64,000 bases of DNA from Euryodendron excelsum (GCA_033060915.1 CM065394.1:29690001-29754000), one strand, 5' to 3'. Positions 13,275 through 25,455 are shown, counted from the first letter of the stretch. Translations and numbers: made by a program. The notes: a model not told the origin generated them from the letters alone.

Positions 13275-13830
13275 CCAAGTGTAAAAACTTGGTCCTGTCC
13301 AAGTTGGGCAGGTCGGCCAAAGAAGGCCAAAGACAAAAACCAAGTGTAAAAACTTGGTCCTGTCCAAGTTGGGCAGGTCGGCCAAAGAAGGCCAAAGACA
13401 AAAACCAAGTGTAAAAACTTGGTCCTGTCCAAGTTGGGCAGGTCGGCCAAAGAAGGCCAAAGACAAAAATCAAGTGTAAAAACTTGGTCCTGTCCAAGTT
13501 GGGCAGGTCGGCCAAAGAAGGCCAAAAACAAAAACCAAGTGTAAAAACTTGGTCCTGCCCAAGTTGGGCAGGTCGGCCAAAGAAGGCCAAAAACAAAAAC
13601 CAAGTGTAAAAACTTGGTCCTGTCCAAGTTGGGCAGGTCGGCCAAAGAAGGCCAAAAACAAAAACCAAGTGTAAAAACTTGGTCCTGCCCAAGTTGGGCA
13701 GGTCGGCCAAAGAAGGCCAAAACCAAAAACCAAGTGTAAAAACATGATCCTGTCCAATTTGGGCAGGTCGGCCAAAGATGGCCAGAACGAAAGCCGAGTG
13801 TCAATCCTGTCCAAACGGGACAGATCGGCA
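13275..13830. repeat. 65-bp minisatellite in the 3' region of the Tat-type element
   Basis: Eight units start at 13275, 13340, 13405, 13470, 13535, 13600, 13665 and 13730, exactly 65 bp apart, followed by a worn ninth. Each unit holds three short inverted repeats: CCAAGT/ACTTGG with loop gtaaaa, CCTGYCCAA/TTGGGCAGG with a single-base loop, and GGCC/GGCC with loop aaagaa. The position Y varies between units as C or T. Tandem repeats at this place, between pol and the 3' LTR, are known for Tat elements. Long minus-strand reading frames across the array are an effect of a stop-free unit and are not taken as genes. Confidence 0.95.
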
Positions 13831-13951
13831 GAAAAAGGCTAAGGAAAGAAATTAAGTTTAAGCAACAAGAGATTCAGTAAGAAGCAAACAAACGAGTTTT
13901 TCTCATTAAAAGGCATTGGTGGTTACAAAAATGGAGAAAGAGAAAGAAAAG

Positions 13952-16287
13952 CTATGCCGACTTCTCCCCAGGCTCTGCAGTTACCCCTTGAGAAATCTCT
14001 ACCACATCCTCCGTGGGTGCAGCTGCGGTCTTCAAACTTTCAAGCTTCTCCTTCTCAGCAGCAGCCGCTTCGGCCGCATCTTTTAACTTAAGCTCCCGTG
14101 CGTATTGGGCATTGGCCAGGACTTTCTTCGGACAGACGACGCCGTCCTCGGTAGTATCGAAGTAGTCCGGGCAAAGGCCCCACACGTCGGAGGCCTTATA
14201 CAACTCTGCCACGATAAGGGCACCATTCCAACCCTGTCGGAAAATGGTGCGACTGAGGTCCATCATTTCTTCAGCCAAATTCTTGGCTCCCCTCTCTTCA
14301 CCCCGCTTCAATATGGCCTCCTCCTCCACCTTCAGCTTGGCCACTTCAGCCTTAAGGGTCTCCACCTCCTCATTGGCCTTGTGCAGATCCACGGACTGCA
14401 CGTCAAACTTTTTCTCGAGGTCGGCAAGATCCCTATCCCTCTTCTCAAAGTCGGCCTTCGTCAGCAAAAGCTCGGCGGAAGCTTGCTCGGCCTGTTTCCT
14501 CAAGGTAATCCACTCCTTATTTGCTTCAATCCACTCGAGCTTCAGTCGACCGTGCTCTTCAATGAGTTGCTGGTGAACCTCGGCAAGCTTTTGGAAGCGG
14601 GTCATCGCCTCCAAGGAATTTAGGCAGCCCTACACAAATCGAAGAAGGTCGTTGTTAGGGCAAGTGTCTAAAAGGACAGTGGTCATCGAAAAGTCAGAGG
14701 TGTCTTACCAGTATGGAATCATGGAAAGCGCCCATGAAAACGGCCGAGTCGCTTGCTTCGCCCAGCTTCGCTACGTCCTTTTTCTGAAGGACGCTTTTCA
14801 AAACACCAAAAGCGACCTCGGGCTGATCGATCATAGAATCCGCTGTCGTCATAGGACGGCCCAGAATGTCCGGAGTAATGGTCACAGTCTTGCCGACCTC
14901 ATCCACCGTGGATTTGCCTTTCTGCTTCTTGGGCGCCGGAGTTGGAGTGACATCGGGCCTCCTCTTCCTTTGTTGCCGTGTCTCCGGCCTCTGTTGAACG
15001 GGTGTGGCCTCCTCCACGGGTGCTGCAACCAGCTCGGCTGGGGGAGTTTCGGCAGGAGTGGGAGTAGCCGACCTCAGCGGCTGTCCCGCCAGAGCAAACA
15101 TTCTTTCCTTCAGACTCATGCCATCCATCTCGTTGGGTGATGGGCTCGAATCACTCGTTCGGGTGGGAATCACAACTCGGCGGTCGGGTACGGTGTATGG
15201 TGACGAAGTGGATGCCGAACTGTGTGATTTGGTTTGCTCTTCTTGCCGTTCTTCGCCAGGCGATACAGACGGTGGAGCAACCGCGACTGTCACGCCTGTA
15301 GGGATGCGCGCCCTCTCGATCGCTATGCCAGTAGGGATTTCCTCAAAGTCCCCTTCGGCACCTTCGTCCGCCAATCTTGCTAGTACTCTCGGGGGGACTC
15401 CAGTCTCGGCAGTAAAAGTCGAGTATCGCAGCGGATAGGAGAGCAAGATATGTGCTGCCTGAGCTATGTACCGTAGCTGACCTTCACCAACGTAGTTCAA
15501 GACCTTGTTGAGGTCGTCAGAGTTAACCAACCAATCGCGAGCTTTCGACCGCTTCCTTGTGTCTGCAAAAAGTTCGAGAGTTAGTATGGATACGGACTGA
15601 AACTTAAACTGATACACAGTCTGAGAAGATCGGCATCAAACCTAGTTCAACGGGCTTCCTAGGGCACCGAATCGCCGGTCTATCCTTCTCGGGAACACTG
15701 CCGAACTCCCATGGACCAGTTACCCAAACCCTTACATCATCAACGCCCTTCCCTGAGGAAGGCAGACACTTCACTAACTCTAAGGACTTCTTTACTACCC
15801 GGAGGTAAACCTTGTAACTACCTCCGACTTTGCAGAGGGTGTAACAGTAGTCCAGTTCGGCGAGTCCCAGGTTTACCCCCAGTCGCCGGTTTATTTCAAG
15901 CATACCAAAGAAGATCCTATACACATTTGACGCTAACTGGGAAGGTGACACATTACTTTTTACTATGAACTTATGAAGAAGAGGGTGGAGGGGAAACCTG
16001 AGCCCCCCTTCGACGATGGCAATGACCGGGAATGGCACTCCCTTTTCGGTCTCACCCATACGGAAGTCATCAGGGTCGACCAGCTCTAAGCCGATCTCGT
16101 CTGGGATTTCGAACCTGGCCCTGAACGAAGCAAGGGCCGACAGACCATCTAACATTTTACGAAGACGGGATGCCATCGGGGGGCAATCGTCAACACACAG
16201 AAAGTACAGTGAAGAGCGAAAGAGTTGCGGGCTCGAAGGACACTTACAGTGTTGGGTGCCGAAATAGCCGACGCACTCGTGATTCAA
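13952..16287 (-). CDS. Antisense three-exon gene of the Tat-type element (gypsy-type transposase-like protein)
   Basis: Exons on the minus strand: 16287-15642 (or from the inner ATG at 16176), 15562-14709, 14629-13952. Both introns are 79 bp with GT-AG ends (GTTTGA...TTGCAG and GTAAGA...TGTGTAG). Removing them gives one frame of 725 residues (688 from the inner ATG) ending TAG at 13952. Exon 1 holds the stretch GLRFPLHPLLHKFIV...SPSQLASNVYRI, which resembles the plant domain called putative gypsy-type transposon (PF04195, from memory). Exon 2 is rich in Pro, Thr, Ser and charged residues, probably disordered. Exon 3 reads as a long coiled coil followed by a globular tail. A TATAAAAG box on the minus strand at 16352-16345 suits the start at 16287. 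Biochemical function is unknown. The frame has no premature stop, unlike gag-pol on the other strand. Splicing is inferred, not shown. Confidence 0.85.
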
Positions 16288-16344
16288 GAGGCAGGGAAGT
16301 AGAAAAAGAGCAAGTGTTTTCCCAAAACCAATTAGGGCGTCATT

Positions 16345-16352
16345 CTTTTATA
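16345..16352 (-). promoter_or_regulatory. TATA box of the antisense gene
   Basis: TATAAAAG on the minus strand lies 58-65 bp upstream of the ATG at 16287. With normal plant spacing, transcription would start near 16320. Position and sequence support a promoter inside the element separate from the LTR; this is inference. Confidence 0.5.
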
Positions 16353-16533
16353 CACGCCAGAGCCGTTGGTTCACACGCGGGAAAACGGCGTTAATCATGA
16401 CGCTCTGTCGAAGCGTCACGTCGGCCGTCGATTCGATAATGCTTCATCAATAGATTTTTCTTAAATCCCCGCCGTTTGTGCGGTCGGGCAACCGTTACAA
16501 CCCTTGGCCGTTTCAGAAGCTGAATCGACATAA

Positions 16534-16548
16534 TGGCTGGGGGGCAAT
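16534..16548 (+). other. Polypurine tract region before the 3' LTR
   Basis: The G-rich stretch GGCTGGGGGGCAAT ends directly at the 3' LTR start (16549), the position of the plus-strand primer in LTR retrotransposons. Confidence 0.7.
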
Positions 16549-17161
16549 TATGGGGAAATAACCCCCGGCCCAACCCAATGGGTGAGGCCCAATCGGTTCA
16601 AATTAAAAGTTGGGGCTGCCTGGGGCCCAAACCAGTTATGAGGAAAGGTCAGCCCAAACTGCCGACCTCCTCCCAGCGTGGCCCAAACAGCCAACGGTTT
16701 ACACAAACCGCTGGCGGTCTTAGAGCATTAAATGCGGAGTTGACTTGCATTTAATGCACGAGCGGCCGCCCCCACAAACGTCGACGTGCACGTCCGGTCA
16801 GCCGGAATCCCCCACGACGGTGCGTCAGACGCTGCAGGTAGCCAGGCGGCGTCAATGATGATGCCTAACCAGCAGACCATGAGAGCCTGCTGATAGGCCG
16901 AGACAAAAGACACTCCCCGAAGGACTCTATAAAGCCCGAGGAATCGAGAGCCAGGTATGGAGAATGAACCCCTAACTTACACAACTTCCATTCATACTTC
17001 TCGATTAAGTTTGCTGACTTAACCTTCGGAGTGAGATCGACCCACCTGGGGTCGACCCATTCTAACCCATTCTAACCCATTCGTCTTGCAGGAAAAAGTT
17101 TGGACTCATCCACTTTGGGCTTGAGAGCTCGGCCCAGCCTTCCCGAAAAATCCCACCTACA
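16549..17161 (+). repeat. 3' LTR of the Tat-type element
   Basis: 613 bp, starts TATGGGG (second base changed from the TG seen in the 5' LTR) and ends CTACA. It carries an extra TCTAACCCAT relative to the 5' LTR at about 17060. Confidence 0.95.
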
Positions 17162-17166
17162 GTAAC

Positions 17167-18933
17167 ATTTTTGTTTTTTTTTCTTTTATTGTGTACTTAG
17201 TAGTCACAAACATTAATGCATAAAACAATAAAAATACTTAAATATATTATATAAACATAAAAACATAATATTTATTTAAATATATATGCACACTTTAGGG
17301 AGGCTTTCAATCTTAATTCTTCTAACAAATTACGCTCTAGCACACCGACACCCGCACACAAATTATGTGACTTAGGTCCTTGCATGAGAAATCTATAGTT
17401 AGGAGTATTCACGAGTTGGATTGGGTTGGATTAGATAGTGACTCACTAACTGAACCGTTAAAATTGGGTTAACAAATATTGGAACCAATTTTGATTCGAT
17501 TTGTGATCAAATTAGTTCAAGTTGAGCTAGGTTGGGCCAATCAGGTTGACAGATCATATGAATTTTTGAACAGTCCTAGAATTGAGATAAAAAAAAATAT
17601 TGAATTGAAATCATATTTTGGTAATCTGATAAGTTTTAGGTAGTAGCATAATAGGTACAGAGATGAGCATTGACAATTGAGTCCCACAAGAAAGGGATGA
17701 GGCTTATAAAGATTATGTAGTATTTTGATAATGTCGATTCGGATCGGCTCAAAGTAATAAATGCCCGAGACCCAAACCCAAAATGTTAAAATTTTCAAAC
17801 TTCACCCGTTTTTTTTTTGGCTGAGTTCAAACTTCAAACTTCAAACTTCAAACTTCAAACTTCACCCGTAATTCATCCAAATTAATGAACGAAATTGACC
17901 AAATGTCAATTTGGGTGGGTCAAGTTCGCGGATGGCTACCAATAGCTAATATGACTCAGCAGTGAACGCTAGCACCCGACTTAGCTTTTCACATTTATCT
18001 CAATTTTGATGATGAATGAATACAAAGAGGTCACATAACCCAACTCTGCCTTTTTTGTTTTTTTTATAAGACACTCCAACAATTTTGATCAATGTTTTGT
18101 ATAGCTTAAAAGTAAACTTTTTCAATTACCCTTTTTTTCTTGTCTTTTAATTCTTCCTTTTCTTAAACAAAAATTCAATTTGCCTTTTGAGGGTATGACA
18201 TTCTTGTTTATGCTCACTCACAAAAAAAATTAAATTAAATTAAATTAAATTTTGATTAAATTTTTTTTACTAAAGATTAAAAAAGTAAGTTGAAAAACTG
18301 ACAAAAAAAGTATTCCCTAATATAAATGAAGGAGAAATCCACTGCACAATGTATTAGGACGTGTTAAAGGTTGCACAACTATGGTTTTTAGCAATAATGA
18401 CCACCCTGGCTCAACATGCATGATCTAGCATGTTATTAGTATTTATGTTTCTTGTAGGACATGTTTAGTTTTGATACTAATACTACATTAACAGTTCTAG
18501 AGTTAACAACGATAGAGCTCTTAATTAAGGTACCCCCAAATCAAGAAATAATTAGAGAATGTGAGAGCAAAAATAACCAGAGGCAATAACATAACTGAGA
18601 ACAATTTGAGAAGAGTGATGTCATACATTATCCTATTTCTCAACCTATTTTATATATCGATCCTATGCTCCAAGATTGAGAAAATAGGGTAAGAAATGGG
18701 AATTATGTATAGATTTTTACTTTTAATCAAAATGAAACTTTTTCCCCTTCACATAAAACAAACACTATAATTTGACAAACCACTTCCCACGGGAAAAAAA
18801 AGAAAGAAAGAAAATAAATAAACGTTTCTGTGGAATTTATTTTCTTGGACTCTAGCATGAGCTGAAGGACCCAATGTGTTTCACACGCGAGCCCGCATTT
18901 AAGATTCGGTTTTGCTTATTATTATTATTATTT
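17167..18933. other. AT-rich spacer with low-complexity repeats
   Basis: No gene was recognised. It holds a 7-bp repeat (AAACTTC, about six times, 17828-17866), short AAATT runs near 18226-18250 and the possible MITE at 17400-17578. Confidence 0.6.
17400..17578. mobile_element. Possible short hAT-type MITE
   Basis: Starts TAGGAGTATTCA and ends TGAACAGTCCTA, which are inverted copies with two mismatches in 12. The inside has the GGGTTGG-type content common in plant MITEs with TAGGGGTGTTCA ends. No clear 8-bp target duplication was found, so it is either old or a chance match. Confidence 0.4.
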
Positions 18934-19349
18934 TGTTATAATATTAAAGAAATATAAAGTAAACAAAATAATAATAATAAATAATATAATATAAAATTAG
19001 TTTTTCTGGAGCTGTCAAATAATAGTTAGATCGTTTTTCTAGAACTATTAGGGATAGATCTTTTTGATCACTCAAAAATTTATTTCTATCATAAGACAAA
19101 ATATAAATTGGAAGACAAAATATAAAATACAATTACCTACACCTTTTGCTTTCTTTTTTCTTCTCTAGATTTCTCTCCCTTTTATCTCTCCTATTTCTCT
19201 CCTCTTCTGCTAGTAGTTTTTCTCATAGCCAACTCCTCTATTTATAGAGAGGAGTTCACACATTAAGCTAATTAGTGGAAGTTACCACCCAACATGGTCA
19301 CATGGATTCACATGAGTGGTGGACATCCACCGTTTACCTTTTGCAATCA
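18934..19349 (-). repeat. 3' LTR of copia element A
   Basis: 416 bp; on the plus strand it starts TGTTATAATATT and ends GCAATCA. It has the same build as the LTR of copy B: an AT-rich start, a long CT-rich block, and TATAAATA on the minus strand inside a TCTCTATAAATAGAGG context (about 19223-19240). A purine-rich tract (AAGGAGGAGTATT on the minus strand) lies directly at its inner edge, 19351-19363. Confidence 0.75.
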
Positions 19350-19369
19350 TAATACTCCTCCTTAGATGA

Positions 19370-22071
19370 TCACCACACAAGATATGCCTCATTAAAACCT
19401 TGTTAGAAAAAAACTTAATGGGAAAAAAATCATTAGCAAAGGAAAAAGAGTACAATATTTTGTATAGTATAAAATGGTGTGGATGCGTTAAAATTGTCTC
19501 GCTAAAACCTTGCCAAGAAAAAATTCTGTAGGAAAAAATTATTGGTGAAAGAAAAAAGAGTACAGTGCGCGACTTCCTCTCATGAATATGCCTAGTAAAA
19601 TTTGATTGCCTAACTTGTTCAACATGAAAAATCTTTGAAACAACGCATGTCAATGTTATGTACCGGTTTCTTAAATGTTGCAGTTGGAAGTACCTTTGTA
19701 AATAGGTCTGCTAAGTTGTTACTTAAACGTATCTGCTAGATATCAATATCAGCATTTTTTTTAAACTCATGTGTATGAAAGAACTTTGGTGATATATATT
19801 TGGTTCTGTCACCTTTGATGTAGCCTCGTTTAATCTATGCAACACATGTTGCATTATCTTCATATAATATCGTTGAGCTATCTTTGATCGAGGATAGTCC
19901 GGAACTTTCTTGAATATATTAGATCATAAATCTCAACCAAATACACTCTTGGCTTGCTTCATGAATTGCGATGATCTCAGAATGATTTGAAGAAGTTGCA
20001 GTTAGTGTTTACTTCATAGATCGCCAAAATATAACAATGTTACCATAGGTAAATACATACCCGGTTTGTGACCGTGCTTTATGTGGATCAGAGTAGTAAT
20101 CAGCATCTACATAACCAACTAACGCTGATTCTAATCCCTTTGAATATAACAAACCCAGATCTGTTGTTCCTTGGAGGTAACGGAATATGTATTTTACCTC
20201 TTTCCAATGTCTCTAAGTTGGTGCAAAACTGTATCTTACTAGTAAATTTACAGAAAATGCAATATAAGGTCTTATGCAATTTGCAAGATACATAAGAGTC
20301 CCAATAGCACTGAGGTATGGTACTTCAAGAACAAGAAGTTCTTCACTGTCTTCTTGAAAGCGAAAATGATCTTTTTGTACATCTAATGAGCGGTCAATCA
20401 TGGGAGAACTCAATGGATGAGCCCTATCAATATAAAATCGATTCAAAACATTTTCTGTATATGTGGACTGATGGATGAGAATTTCATTTTCTAAGTACTC
20501 AATTTATAGTCCAAGATAAAATTTTATTTTTTCAAGATTTTTCATGTCAAACTCTTTCTTTAAATAACTACCAATTGTTGTAAGCTCTTCAGGAGTTCCA
20601 ACAAAATTCAAATCATCAACATAAACTACAATAACAGTAAATCCAGATTCTGATTTCTTAATAAAAATGCATGGACAAATTGTATTATTCACATAACCAT
20701 TTTTCAATAGATATTCACTAAGACGATTGTATCACATGCATTCAGATTGTTTTAACCCATACAAAGATCTTTGAAGCTTGATAGAATATAAGTTTTGAGA
20801 TTTTGAAACATCTGCTTCAGGCATTTTAAATCCATTAAGAATTTTCATATATATATCATTATCTAATTCACCATATAAGTATGTTGTCACTACGCGCATT
20901 AGACGCTTATCCAGTCCATCTAAGATTGACAAACTAATCAAGAATCTAAAGGTAATTGTATCCATTATAGGAGAGTATGTCTCGTCATAATCAATACCAA
21001 GTCTCTGTGAAAAACCTTGTGCTACTAGTCACGCTTTATATCGCACGATTTCATTTTTCTCATTTCATTTTCGCACAAATACCCATTTATATCCAACCGG
21101 TTTTACCTCATCTGGTGTTTGGACTATAGGTCCAAATACTTTACGTTGTGCTAATAAGTTTAATTCTGCCTCAATAGATTCTTTCCATTTTGGCCAAGCA
21201 TTTCTAAGTCGACATTCGTCAACTGTCTATAATTCCATCTCCCTATTACTTTTTGTAATTTTGAGAGCCACTTGAAATGAAAATATGTTGTCGACAACAA
21301 TTTTATTTCTATTCCATCTTTCTCCTGTATTCACATAATTTATTGAGATCTCATTCTTTTCAAGTACCATATCCTCTGCAGAGGATATCTCTTTAGGAGG
21401 CTTCTCTTCTAAGACTTCTTTTATAGGAGTTCATTCTTCAAGAAGTTTAAATATTCTAATTTCTTTAGAAATACTAACTTGCTTATGTACCTGTGTCTTT
21501 CTGCTTCTAGGAATTATGTCTTTTGCACCTACAGGTCTCCCACGTTTCAAATGTGTTTTAGACTCATTTGTTGCTATATTAGCAAATTGTCCTACAAGGA
21601 CAGCAATACGTGTTGGGGTATTAGTAGCTAGTATATATGATTTGTTTATCTTCTTTATGTCGGCAAAAACATTAAGTAATTGATTTGCAATCGTCTGTAA
21701 ATAGATAATCTTGTGAATTTCTGATTCACATTGATTTGTTCGGGGATCAAAATGAGATACCATGGAAGCATTCCAAATGATCTCATGTTATTTTTCTAGT
21801 TACGTTTTATCTCCCTCTAATGGTGAAAAAAGTATCTCATCAAAATGACAATCTGCAAAATGTGCAGTGAATATATCCCCTGTTAAAGATTTAAGATATC
21901 TAATAATAGATGAATAATCAAAACCAATATAAATCCCAAATCGACATTGGGGATCTATTTTAGTACGCTGTGGTGGCGTAATTGGTACATATATAGCACA
22001 ACTAAAAACCCGTAGATGTGAAATATTTGGTTGTTGATAAAAACACAAACTGTAATGGTGAATATTCATGG
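19370..22071 (-). pseudogene. Copia element A: late integrase, reverse transcriptase and RNase H part
   Basis: Recognisable minus-strand blocks: the spacer after integrase (about 22069-21800, PNISHLRVFSCAIYVPI), reverse transcriptase with DGLDKRLMRVVTTYLYGELDNDIYMK near 20920-20840, the active-site YVDDLNFVG near 20620, GTLMYLANCIRP near 20290, and RNase H (DPHKARSQTGYVF) near 20080. Frames are broken repeatedly. Related to the plant copia group with YVDDL active sites; no finer lineage is claimed. Confidence 0.85.
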
Positions 22072-22076
22072 TAAGC

Positions 22077-24704
22077 TATCACACCCCATGACCCGGACTA
22101 TGTGGATATGGGGTACATGACCGGCCAGTAGCAAGGCTACCCGAGGCCGCATTATATTAAATCGGTTGATCACCAGTACATACTCATTTAAAATTTGCGG
22201 AATAGAAACTTTTATAACTTGAAATATAATCCATATCATACATGATAGAGCTGTGTTTAATCCAAAACATAATATACATAAGAACCTAATCAAGGTCCAC
22301 TGAAGTTATAGCATTATATCATTACAAAACATTGGGTGCAGTCCTCAAAACATAATACAAAACATAGGCCCGTGGGCCATATCTCAAAATCCATATATGG
22401 CCTCGCTCTAGGGCCTCTCGGATTGGTTACCTGAAAATCATTTGAGAAAACGTAAGCTAATGCTTAGTGAATAATAATGATGCATGAGCGAGAAAATATC
22501 ATGGACTAGCATTTACATCTAACGTACAAGGATAGATAATCATTTATGCATAAACAATGAGCTTTTGAACCTTTAAAGCGTAGACTTGGAACTCATAGGT
22601 AACGTAACTATCATTTGAAACGTTTTAACATTTCAAAACATAGTATCATAAGAAGAGATGCAACATAACATCATTCTTGAGATAACATTTCATATCTTGT
22701 CATAAAACATGTGAACATATCATAGTTCTCAATTCAAAATATAAGTGTGCTACAACTCGACATATGAGCTAGACTCCATAGTAACCATGTAGGTCACGCT
22801 AAGGCTTTTTAGGCCAGGGACGTCTCCCAACATAGATAGTTTATTTCCTGTCCTCTATCGTAGGACTAGATAATTTATTTCCCGTCCCCTATCGTAGGAC
22901 TATAGGGCTAGATTTAGGTCTTGCCACGAGAAGACCCGAGTTGGCACCATACATTAAAAACTTAGCATCTCTTTCATTTAAACCTTATAGTCCATGATTT
23001 TCATTCATAACATAAGTATAGCTTGCATGCATTTCAAGATATGACATTTATACTTGAACATAAACATTAATGCATTGAAAATATATGAAAAACATTGCAT
23101 GATATATAGGTGAATTTAAAACATTTGGAAATTAATAAAGTTTTACTCATGGCATATCGTTATTCACCTCTCTCCGATAGGATGGGTGATAGACAAGGTG
23201 TTCCTACACAAAATGCACATAGAAGTATGAAAATATCAATATAAGACTCCAAGGCAAAGCAACAACGTAAAACGAGAACATAAGGTTGATATTTGAACAT
23301 GAAAGCCGGAACATCGACTCCTTCATCGGGTACCAAACACCTCTCAAGGAAGATTTCGCACTCTAGCTTAGTTCCATTTGAAAATAGGCTTAAAGGGCTT
23401 TAATTTGATAGGTTATAGGCTAAAAATATATTTCGGATGAAGAAGTTATGCCCCATAGAAAATGGACTAAAGTTTTAGAAGAAGAATATTACTGGCAAAA
23501 TTTTGGGTCAACTTCAAAATTTAATATCTCACAATCTGTAAGGAAGTAGAGTGAAAACTTTATATGGATACAAAGTTCTATAAGTCTACTTTCCAAAGCT
23601 TCAAACGGTGCATCAATTCAAGTTTTCTAGAGAAAGTTATGCCCGTTTTACGAAACAGTATCTGAGATGAAAAGTGAAACCGGGGGTTGGACGAAGGTGT
23701 CAGCTCCAGAAACAAAGGAGTCGCCTCCTGAGCTGAAGAAACGAATCTGGGAGTTTTTTGGGCAAAAGTGTCACCTCCGGAGACTAAAGAGTCGCCTCCT
23801 GAGCTGAAGAAACAAATCTGGGAGTTCTCTGGGCAAAAGTGTCACCTCCGGAGACTAAAGAGTCGCCTCCTGAGCTGAAGAAACAAATCTGGGAGTTCTC
23901 TAGGCAAAAGTGTCAGCTCCAAAAATAAAGAGTCACCTCCCAAGCTAAACGAATAAATCTAGGAGTTCACTGGGAGTTCACTGGGACAATGAGTCGCCTC
24001 CAAAAATCAAGTAGTCCACTCCAAAGCTAAAAACTCAGATTTTAACCCGAAAATCTCCAAACCTCACTCAAATCAAAACCAAACTCCATTAAAACTCTCA
24101 CAAACTCTTCCAATGCTTCTAGGGTCCAAAGATTGACCCAAGAAGACCACAATAACTCAAAATCAAGCACTTTAAATAAGAAAATCGAAGGGATCTAGGG
24201 TTTTAGGAACCCAAGCCCTAACTTGCATAAGTTGGGGATTTCACATCCCAAACCCTCAAACCTTTCAATGGGGCTTTCAACACTCTAAACTTAGCTAATT
24301 TGGGACTCAAAAGAGTCACCCACAACAACCCAACAACATAACCCACAAAGATATATATACATACACATACAATTGGAGGAGAAAATGGAACCTTACATTT
24401 CTTCAAGTTTGGTTAAATCTTTTATTGTTTCAAGCTCTTCCTCAAGCTTCTTCTTCCTATTTCTCTTCTCCTCTTATCCCTCTCTTCTTTCTCAATCAGT
24501 TGAACATATACGAGTTGTGTGCACTTATCTGTATAAAAGATGATACACATCGGAATAATCCCATGTGTCTCACCTATAGGTTTAAGTTACACCATAGGCT
24601 CTCATTGGTCATTTTGACCCCAAAAGGAGAAATAATTAACATCAAACATTATATATACTATAAATTCTCATTAATAGAAATAAATAGAGGTTCGGGATAT
24701 CACA
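22077..24704 (-). mobile_element. Solo LTR, 2628 bp, target duplication TAAGC
   Basis: Flanked by TAAGC at 22072-22076 and 24705-24709, inside the integrase-to-RT region of copia A. On the minus strand it begins TGTGATATCCCGAACC and ends GTGTGATA (final CA changed). The ends resemble many plant Ty3/gypsy LTRs. A TATATATAT stretch on the minus strand near 24350 may be its promoter. It contains a 71-bp tandem repeat (23700-23990). No coding sequence of a retrotransposon lies within it, so it is a solo LTR. Confidence 0.87.
23700..24000. repeat. 71-bp tandem repeat inside the TAAGC solo LTR
   Basis: Units begin at 23700, 23771, 23842 and 23913, exactly 71 bp apart, followed by a decayed fifth. 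The core reads AGAGTCGCCTCCTGAGCTGA. The middle copies are nearly identical. Confidence 0.9.
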
Positions 24705-24709
24705 TAAGC

Positions 24710-25455
24710 AGTGGGTCGGACACGAACTAATGATGCAGCATACAATATGGCATGTCCCCAAGTAGAGACAGGTAATTTTATTCTTATAAACAAAGTTCGA
24801 GCTATAAGCTGAAGGTGTTTGATAAAAGATTCAGCTAGACCATTTTGTGTTCATGTATGTGCAATAGGATATTCAACATCAATTCCTATGGACATGCAAT
24901 AATCATCAAAAGCTTGAGATGTAAATTCACCAGCATTATCCAGTCGTATTGACTAAATCGAGTAATCTGAAAACTGTGAACATAATCTGATGATTTGAGC
25001 AAAAAGCCTAGCAAATGCAACGTTACGAGTAAAAAGCAAACAAACATGTGACCATCAAGTGGATGAATTTATTAAAATTATAAAATAACGAAATGGTCCA
25101 CATGGTGGGTGTATCAGCCCACATATATCCCCCTGAATTCTTTATAGAAAGGTTAGGGATTCAACTATTACTTTTGAAAGGGATGGTCTCATAATTAATT
25201 TCTCTTGTGAACATATGAAACATGTATAATCATTGGACAAGAGAACTTTCTGGTTCTTTAGCGGATGCCTATAAGAGTTCTTAAGTATCCAACGTATCAT
25301 CGTTGATCCCGGATGACCAAGACGATCATACCAAAGTATAAAATTTTTTAGGTCAAAACACTTCTGGTGCATCACTTCAGGTAATTCCATAATTCTTATA
25401 GTTGTATAATATAATCCAGAAGATAAAGTAACAAGTTTTTCTAATATATGCTTCT
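24710..25455 (-). pseudogene. Copia element A: integrase part
   Basis: Minus strand. The gag-pre-integrase/zinc part reads WYDRLGHPGSTMIRWILKNSYRHPLKN...CFICSQEKL (about 25340-25180); the integrase core follows leftwards with DNAGEF- and NGLAES-like blocks around 24930-24810, with stops. The block continues left of the TAAGC solo LTR and right of the CTTCT solo LTR. Confidence 0.85.

Larger units (their letters stand above)
6906..17166 (+). mobile_element. Full-length Ty3/gypsy LTR retrotransposon, Tat/Retand type
   Basis: The element proper is 6911-17161, flanked on both sides by the 5-bp target duplication GTAAC (6906-6910, 17162-17166). Order: LTR, primer binding site, gag-pol, 65-bp minisatellite, antisense gene, purine tract, LTR. 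Assignment to the Tat clade rests on three visible traits: a second RNase H domain of the archaeal-like type after the usual one, a large 3' region between pol and the LTR holding tandem repeats, and an extra open reading frame on the opposite strand. All three are known for Tat/Retand elements. Gag-pol carries four stop codons, so this copy cannot move alone, but it is structurally complete. Confidence 0.95.

Noticed and set aside
12987..13814. Several overlapping minus-strand reading frames rich in FGLLWPTCPTW-type repeats
   Set aside because: They arise because the 65-bp unit is free of stops in the three minus frames and 65 is not a multiple of 3; no start, domain or splice context supports a protein.
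13275..13830. Regular repeats that could suggest a CRISPR array
   Set aside because: Units are contiguous 65-bp copies without unique spacers, inside a plant retrotransposon.
14105..15438. Plus-strand frames between pol and the 3' LTR
   Set aside because: Shadows of the antisense gene; its domain text, coiled coil and splice sites are all on the minus strand.
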